From contig NC_049997.1 in NCBI RefSeq assembly GCF_000003815.2, forward strand, positions 11,079,507 through 11,143,506: a stretch of 64,000 nt of DNA, given 5' to 3'. How positions within the stretch are numbered: position 1 is the stretch's first letter; each line of letters begins with the position of its first letter. A program made the position numbers and the translations under genes. Origin of the DNA: Branchiostoma floridae (lineage: Eukaryota; Chordata; Leptocardii; Amphioxiformes; Branchiostomatidae). Below, in pieces: positions 60,701 through 64,000 of this stretch. Under the pieces are notes generated by a model. That model saw only the letters and a program-made list of their open reading frames with translations. It did no database searches and was not told the DNA's origin.

Positions 60701-63365
60701 TACTGCTCTGTCGTTTGGTCACCCTATACGCACAACCTCATTTCCTCAGTCGAAAAAGTTCAAAGACGTGCCTCCAAGTATATTCTTAATGATTACACAG
60801 CAGACTACAAGACGAGATTAATGCATTGTTCACTCTTACCTCTGTTCTACCGACGAGAAATACTAGATCTATGTTTTTTTATATAAGTGCTTACTAGGAC
60901 TTTATGATATCAATATTGACAACTTTCTAAATCTCCCACATCCCCTTTTAAGAGCACATTCACAAGCTAAACTTATCCCTGGTAAATGTCTCACTACAAA
61001 CTTTCAGTACTCCTATTTTAACAGAATCGTCTACATATGGAACTCCTTACCACCTGAAATTAGAAAACTTCGGCTAAATCCAACATTCTCAACCAATCGT
61101 TTTAAGCAGTCCGTTATTGATCATTACTTCTCTCTTTTGGCCACACATTTTGATGTCCATCTAATAAGCACTTGGACCCATTGTTCCAAGTGCTGATTGG
61201 ATGCACATCTAAATGTGTGGTCAACCTATAGTTACATCATTCTCATTTGTTTGTTAACCTTAGTTTATCTGATCCCTTTTATTGTTGTTTCGTTTGGGTA
61301 TTGTTTCGTATCTTGCCGTTTTTTTGTTAGAATATCTCTATGTAAAGTTCTTTGTTTTTATCTGCCCTTTCTCTATTGTTTATTGTTATGATTTTAACTG
61401 TTGCTGGAGGTGTGGGTCATGTAAAGGTATATCCTGTTACCCACACCGTACATAACTTTTTCTGTAAAGTTTAATAAATAAATTTGAAGTAATTATGTAG
61501 CTTGAAAGTGACGCAATAGCCAAATGCTCACCTTCCCAACACTATAACTGCAACGATGGCGACGAGCAACAGAAATCCCAGAATCCCACCGATGATGTAC
61601 AGGAGTTGCTTGTCCTCATTGGATGTTTGCTGCGCAGGGGGTTGTGGGACAGGTTCTACAGGAAACGGAAATGACGACATGGAGGTATAAATGTAAAGTT
61701 CTTACGGACATAGTTCGCGTATGTCGTTGTACCTTGTCCACCGTTTGCCATTGCAATCATCTTCAAGCAGATGTTGGGTTAAAGACCGTAACGTTTTCTG
61801 ACAGGCGGAATTCTCTGACAGCTTCATACTTTAACATTTACGGTATTCCACTACAACATCTGCTTAAAGGTACTAAATTCACCGAATGGAAGATGTTATT
61901 TTCTATGCTATGGTACCTCTAACTATGTTGACATGCAAGACATTCTAACATGCAGGGTAACGAACATGCGTACATGCAGACATGTTACTACTATGGTTAG
62001 CTGCACGGGACAAACGAGTACACAAACACGTGACGAACGCACCGTAAACTGAAACTGAAAAAAAAAATCGCGGATGGCGATGATAGCTGCCAAACGCACG
62101 GAACCTGTCAGAACTGCATGCAAACGTAAGTCAAGCGCGTACATGAACATCTGCGAAGCGCTTGGATGCTGTATTCCATGAGCTGTGCGGAGGAGGTCTC
62201 TCTTTGGGATATTCTCCAGGTAGACCAACAGATATCCATTTTGCATATATTTTAGTAAGTTGAAATGTAGAATTCATTCTTCATTTTATATTTTTGAAAG
62301 GCTAAGTTTTTGTTCACCTAGTCTCGACAAAACTTTCAATGTTCCAAAATATCTTTGCCAGATTTGACCCTCTACGAAAGGCCATCATTGCAACAGCTGC
62401 TTATCTATGGGAGTGCTCAATTCATTGTGTGCATTTTTCATGTCCTTAACCGTGCATTCATTTGGTTTACACACCAGAAAAGTCCTTAGGCCATGTGAAA
62501 ATGTGAGAAGTGTGAAAATTTATCCACATCACCGCTCTTTACCACAGACATCATGAAATACCGCTTGGTGACGAAGGCGTACCCTGGTTACCAGATTTCT
62601 ACAAACCTACAGGCCGATCTCATCAGTACAAAAGCTCTGTAAGCCGACAAGGCAACTCTACTAGTCCCTTAAGGAAGTAGAGCTTCCTTGGCGCCATACA
62701 GGGCTAACCAGTTACTCTCCAATCTGAGGTTTAAGATTGCTATCTTCTGATTGGTACCAGTTTTCTGACAGCCGACTCACCCAACCAATCAGAAGTAAGT
62801 AAAGATCGACCAATCAGAAGAAGAAGATTGCTAACTTCCGATTGGTATCCGTTTTCTGACAGCCGACTCATCCAACCAATTAGAAGAAAAAGATCGACCA
62901 ATCAGAAGAGGAATACGATCGACTAATCAGAAGAAGATTACGATCTACCAATTAGACGAAGGTAATAATCAACCAATCAGAAAAGGTAACGATCAACCAA
63001 TCAGAAGAAGGTAACGATCAACCAATTAGAAGAAGGTAACGATCAACTAATCAGAAGAAGATAACGATCAACCAATCAGAAAAAAGGTAACGATCAACCA
63101 ATCAGAAGAAGGTAACGATCTCCTCCATCAACCCCTGTTTGGAAATTATTGGCTGATGAGACTGTAGCCAGTGATAGTCTGGTAACCAGGGTAATGTTAC
63201 GTGACATGTGGATACCTGTACACCCGTCTGGAACGCTACAAGGGCGGAAATCTTTGCTATCCCCGGCACAAGGAACCCGACGGCACGTGCGATTTCTGGT
63301 TTGTATGCCGTCACAATCTTTGTTGCACGGGCTCCATGGAGACCAGTCGTCCCAGTGTCCTTCCT
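51614..63365 (-). CDS. receptor tyrosine pseudokinase with thrombospondin repeat (13 exons, 5' partial)
   Basis: Thirteen exons join in phase on the minus strand to 499 residues plus the stop. Order: one TSP type 1 repeat (WDDWSPWSPC, six Cys); spacer; membrane helix (LLYIIGGILGFLLLVAIVAV); juxtamembrane region; tyrosine-kinase-like domain; C-terminal tail. Receptor-kinase landmarks are clear (FMNEIDVMCAVG, APFGNLRDFL, ISLDIARGMKYL, PVRWAALESI, SDVWSFAV, GGTPYP, GWMENPDARPTF), but the catalytic residues are gone: AVIN for AVKx, HGYLSAKT for HRDLAARN, EFW for DFG, ALE for APE, and a short activation loop without tyrosine. It is predicted to lack phosphotransfer and act as a scaffold or co-receptor. 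The tail has YLDM (PI3K-SH2 type) and YEDV. The signal peptide and remaining ectodomain lie beyond 64000. I cannot assign it to a vertebrate RTK family. Confidence 0.88.
52021..52131 (+). ncRNA. hammerhead-ribozyme-like motif in a 28-bp inverted repeat
   Basis: CTCAAGCAACTGGATTTGAT..GGAAA and its inverse TTTCC..CAGTTGCTTGAG pair over 28 positions with one mismatch. Between them are CTGACGA (fits CUGANGA), a short AGAT/ATCT stem, GAAAC, a possible 2-bp stem III and GTC just before the 3' arm. This is the order of a type I hammerhead (stem I, CUGANGA, stem II, GAAA, short stem III, GUC, stem I). Such motifs are known from Penelope-like retroelements. Stem III is minimal, so activity is uncertain. 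Confidence 0.3.
52412..52447 (+). repeat. related CTGAGGA..GGAACGTC hairpin
   Basis: CTGAGGA is followed by a perfect 7-bp hairpin (GATGTCT GAC AGACATC) and GGAACGTC. It resembles the 52057-52097 core but has G where GAAA needs A and has no stem III. Probably a decayed relative, or a retroelement end. Confidence 0.4.
52607..52709 (-). CDS. receptor exon 12: kinase C-lobe end
   Basis: 103 nt, acceptor CACCCGGCAG, donor GTGAGT. It encodes YNMIQRGWMENPDARPTF, TEIADTLEGML. The W..P..RPTF pattern is the conserved subdomain XI of tyrosine kinases. Confidence 0.93.
52710..53239. other. receptor intron sequence
   Basis: Nothing recognised. Confidence 0.5.
53240..53378. mobile_element. palindromic MITE, TCTCCAAGCAGATC ends
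   Basis: TAATCTCCAAGCAGATCC at the left is mirrored by GGATCTGCTTGGAGATTA at the right. Internal TAGTATCAAACCTGGCC and GGCTGGGTTTGATACTATAT also pair. Same TCTCCAAGCAGA terminus as 15155-15275. It lies in the intron between receptor exons 11 and 12. Confidence 0.75.
53440..53545 (-). mobile_element. tRNA-derived SINE fragment
   Basis: On the minus strand: CTTAGTTTCAGTGGTCCAAT (A-box and D-arm-like), CCTGGACTACAAGATCC (anticodon-arm-like), GTTGTGGGCTCGAATCCCGG (a good B box, GGCTCGAATCC). The spacing fits a tRNA head. The body is short or lost. Confidence 0.5.
53573..53669 (-). CDS. receptor exon 11: GGTPYP segment
   Basis: 97 nt, acceptor TTTTTTCAG, donor GTAGGT. It encodes GTPYPDKTAPEVFRDLLDGY and RMERQSNCGEE, the kinase alphaF-alphaH region common in FGFR/VEGFR/RET-like receptors. 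Confidence 0.92.
53900..53940 (-). CDS. receptor exon 10: 41-nt micro-exon
   Basis: Acceptor CTTCGCAG, donor GTAACA. It encodes exactly WSFAVTLHEIVSL, bridging SDV of the previous exon to GGTPYP of the next. Canonical receptors have WSFGVLLWEIxTL, so the position in subdomain IX is unambiguous. Phases agree on both sides. Confidence 0.88.
54098..54168 (-). CDS. receptor exon 9: P+1 loop region
   Basis: 71 nt, acceptor CCGTTTTCAG, donor GTAAGT. It encodes NKRPVRWAALESIKTNRCTH and KSD. The usual APE motif reads ALE. It joins directly to the shortened activation loop of the previous exon. Confidence 0.92.
54169..54549. other. receptor intron sequence
   Basis: Nothing recognised. Confidence 0.5.
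54550..54648 (-). CDS. receptor exon 8: degenerate catalytic and metal-binding loops
   Basis: 99 nt, acceptor CCCTTCACAG, donor GTAGGT. It encodes IIHGYLSAKTTQIGEM, then WIVKISEFWKAQDEAHN. HGY (codons 54634-54642) replaces HRD, T replaces the catalytic-loop Asn and EFW (about 54574-54582) replaces DFG. The activation segment lacks tyrosines and is about ten residues shorter than in active FGFR-like kinases. Confidence 0.93.
54649..55121. other. receptor intron sequence
   Basis: The overlapping plus-strand frame at 54644-55069 has no motif and is treated as chance. Confidence 0.5.
55122..55220 (-). CDS. receptor exon 7: alphaE region
   Basis: 99 nt, acceptor TTTTCTCAG, donor GTACGT. It encodes VEVKRALSSLSAGRLLQISL and DIARGMKYLEEQG, the helix before the catalytic loop. 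Confidence 0.93.
55221..55504. other. receptor intron sequence
   Basis: Nothing recognised. Confidence 0.5.
55505..55626 (-). CDS. receptor exon 6: hinge and insert region
   Basis: 122 nt, acceptor AACCCCAG, donor GTGTGT. It encodes DLYIAMEHAPFGNLRDFLRD and a short insert ending SHMGNQ. The Y-x-x-x-E-x-A-x-x-GNLxxFL hinge is typical of FGFR/VEGFR/RET-type kinases; their kinase insert lies at this point. Confidence 0.93.
55893..56003 (-). CDS. receptor exon 5: alphaC helix
   Basis: 111 nt, acceptor CCGATAG, donor GTAAGT. It encodes GASDQDSRDFMNEIDVMCAV and NNINVIGLIGGCRYN. The alphaC Glu (FMNEID) that normally pairs with the beta3 Lys is kept although the Lys is gone. Confidence 0.92.
56004..56240. 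other. receptor intron sequence
   Basis: Contains a short ATC/ATT-rich run and nothing else recognised. Confidence 0.5.
56241..56460 (-). CDS. receptor exon 4: juxtamembrane and N-lobe
   Basis: 220 nt, acceptor TATTTTTCAG, donor GTAATT. It encodes an acidic juxtamembrane stretch with PPYPTIPWTSL, then VGETVQEYGSLGRIAEGVV and GKEIPAVINILN. The Gly-rich loop is degenerate (the first glycine is lost) and AVIN (56251-56262) has no beta3 lysine. The residue at the Lys place is Ile by my alignment. Confidence 0.9.
56535..56825 (+). mobile_element. 5'-truncated LINE end
   Basis: The plus strand encodes LRWFGHVERSSDCINKITEL, RGRVRPRKTWRDCARRDL and DRAKWKRSVKTSRLLPT, then a stop. The WFGHV..R..RGRPRKTW..DL..W motif is the common C-terminal end of LINE polymerase proteins. 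It ends in GATACTGAGTGAGTGA, a short 3' tandem repeat. It sits in the receptor intron, antisense to the gene. Confidence 0.8.
57081..57162 (-). CDS. receptor exon 3: cytoplasmic juxtamembrane
   Basis: 82 nt, acceptor TTTTTTTCAG, donor GTAAGT. It encodes YVTRARKNRTAYEPKEDKIE and PWVDLYS. Basic stop-transfer residues follow the membrane helix of the previous exon. Confidence 0.88.
57163..57600. other. receptor intron, upstream of the LINE
   Basis: Short duplicated TACATTGATGTAGGCTGTG units near 57184-57225. Otherwise nothing. Confidence 0.5.
57600..58209 (+). mobile_element. probable 5' part of a LINE (ORF1-like)
   Basis: A proline- and basic-rich frame starting at 57869 (MSAEEPHPNSD, NDRYNLRNRKRSLPSP) runs to a TGA just before the gap. 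Its position, orientation and basic composition fit the ORF1/5' region of the LINE resuming at 59076, but the gap prevents proof. The 5' boundary is uncertain. Confidence 0.45.
58210..59075. other. assembly gap (run of N)
   Basis: 866 unknown bases inside the LINE. Long frames of X residues across it have no meaning. Confidence 0.99.
59076..61490 (+). pseudogene. LINE reverse transcriptase, frameshifted (Jockey/CR1-like group)
   Basis: The plus strand encodes, across frames, a linker after the endonuclease (SLPWFDGEVRHARNKRR), RT blocks [62 protein letters not shown] and the active-site box YADDS, then the thumb (WQMNFNPDKCKIL) and C-terminal region (RSRLEYCSVVWSPY). Non-LTR elements copy themselves by target-primed reverse transcription. 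This copy is broken by frameshifts near 59270, 59430 (T run), 59945, 60660 (A run) and 60880 (T run) and by an in-frame TGA at 60553. It ends in AATAAATAAATTTGAAG. It lies antisense in the largest receptor intron. Confidence 0.9.
61532..61655 (-). CDS. receptor exon 2: transmembrane helix
   Basis: 124 nt, acceptor TTCCTGTAG, donor GTGAGC. It encodes PVPQPPAQQTSNEDKQ, then LLYIIGGILGFLLLVAIVAV and IVLG. One 22-24-residue hydrophobic helix with a proline-rich extracellular stalk. Confidence 0.92.
61656..62581. other. receptor intron sequence
   Basis: Nothing recognised before the TIR element at 62582. Confidence 0.5.
62582..63191. mobile_element. CCCTGGTTACCAGA element with internal repeats, TA target
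   Basis: CCCTGGTTACCAGA at the left and TCTGGTAACCAGGG at the right are perfect 14-bp inverted repeats flanked by TA. The terminal CCCTGG and TA target are shared with 5846-6068. No ORF. More than half of it is the tandem array at 62735-63125. Its right end is 25 nt from the receptor TSP exon. Confidence 0.8.
62735..63125. repeat. ~26-bp tandem repeat with CCAATCAG in every unit
   Basis: Units of GATCAACCAATCAGAAGAAG plus GTAAC occur about eleven times from 62810 to 63118, with some ATTAG variants. The left part holds two longer units with GATTGG and TTTTCTGACAGCCGACTCA. Confidence 0.9.
63216..63365 (-). CDS. receptor exon 1 in window: thrombospondin type 1 repeat
   Basis: 150 nt, acceptor CGTACACAG, donor GTATCC. 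It encodes EGHWDDWSPWSPCNKDCDGI, QTRNRTCRRVPCAG and FRPCSVPDGCT. The W-x-x-W-x-x-W ladder and six cysteines define a TSP1 repeat. The WxxW pattern is a C-mannosylation motif; the usual CSxTC fucosylation motif is replaced by CNKDC. Phase fits the transmembrane exon exactly. Further ectodomain exons must lie beyond the window. Confidence 0.9.
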
Positions 63366-64000
63366 CTGTGTACGTAAGATAGGTTCGGCATCTTCAAGAC
63401 TTTTCCTTGTCATATATCAAGATTGCCAGCGGAGCAATACTGCGGCGTCTTGCTGTTATGTCATCAGGTACGCAGCGGTCATGAATAAGCAATATTCTGT
63501 GAGCTTTGAGCACCTTATTAACGTTTTACCTTTACAGCATTGTTAAATGTTTTAGATAGTACCAAACCTTTCCCCTGCGACGCACGGTCAATCACATATG
63601 TACCATGGCATAGGCACAAAAAAACTGGTTCTGTTGTATGCCTCAAATGTACCTTTGCGGAAAAGATCTTGCTCTATTTGGTTTTATCTTTTTTTGTATG
63701 TGTTTAGCAATTAGAGATGTAGGGACTTTGATAAACAAAATGAACTGAAATCTTAATGTTTTGCCTACATTACATCCGAAAAGTGCCAGACCTTTGATAA
63801 CTCAAAATTCGCCTTATGTGTCGAGATATATGATTTCTTTTAAACAAATAACAGCAACCTTAAGACCGTGCAGAAATTGTCCAAGCACCATCAAAGTTTT
63901 TCTGTTAAACTTTTATTCAAACGTCATAAAATGCGGTATGTGCTGCATGATATCGGAAAAAATTGACGTTTACGTTGATACTTAAATTTCGGACTTACTG
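63366..64000. other. probable upstream intron of the receptor gene
   Basis: AT-rich, with no further exon recognised. Confidence 0.5.

Overview
The window looks like chordate nuclear DNA, most likely from a lancelet (Branchiostoma). This is an inference from short exons with GT-AG introns, chordate gene families, very frequent TACATGTA-type words, a 5S-rRNA-headed SINE and a dense, mostly non-autonomous set of terminal-inverted-repeat (TIR) elements. No bacterial, viral or organelle gene organisation is seen. Most of the sequence is intron or intergenic DNA made of transposon remnants and tandem repeats.

Positions 13103-37909 (+) hold the last nine exons of ARHGAP39 (Vilse/CrossGAP). All splice phases fit, giving about 805 residues: the end of the second WW domain, a long disordered linker, a MyTH4 domain and a RhoGAP domain with its arginine finger. 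The first 13.1 kb is probably an intron or the upstream part of this gene. Tandem arrays lie within 0-12 nt of three of its splice sites. One RhoGAP exon is preceded by a second copy of its own 5' part, and the two copies differ only at synonymous positions. A LINE fragment lies antisense in the last intron.

Positions 46496-50046 (+) hold a galactose-3-O-sulfotransferase family gene in two exons. A short type II membrane anchor and a (GGTT)n-filled intron precede a 923-codon exon. The normal catalytic domain sits between a long N/T/S-rich repetitive stem and a C-terminal block of seven repeats of about 29 residues. The protein is about twice the usual family length. A candidate CCAAT/TATA promoter lies 5.5 kb upstream.

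Positions 51614-63365 (-), convergent with the sulfotransferase gene, hold 13 exons of a receptor: one thrombospondin type 1 repeat, a transmembrane helix and a tyrosine-kinase-like domain. All key catalytic motifs are lost (beta3 Lys, HRD, catalytic-loop Asn, DFG), yet the tail keeps YLDM and YEDV tyrosine motifs. I did not expect this architecture from any receptor kinase family I know, and it is the strongest discovery candidate here. Its first large intron carries a nearly full-length but frameshifted LINE that contains an assembly gap (58210-59075).

The remaining sequence holds at least ten TIR or palindromic element families, two tRNA-derived SINEs, an internally deleted mariner, a PIF/Harbinger-like element with TTA target duplications, a pogo-like element inserted in a tandem array, and a hammerhead-ribozyme-like motif inside a 28-bp inverted repeat.
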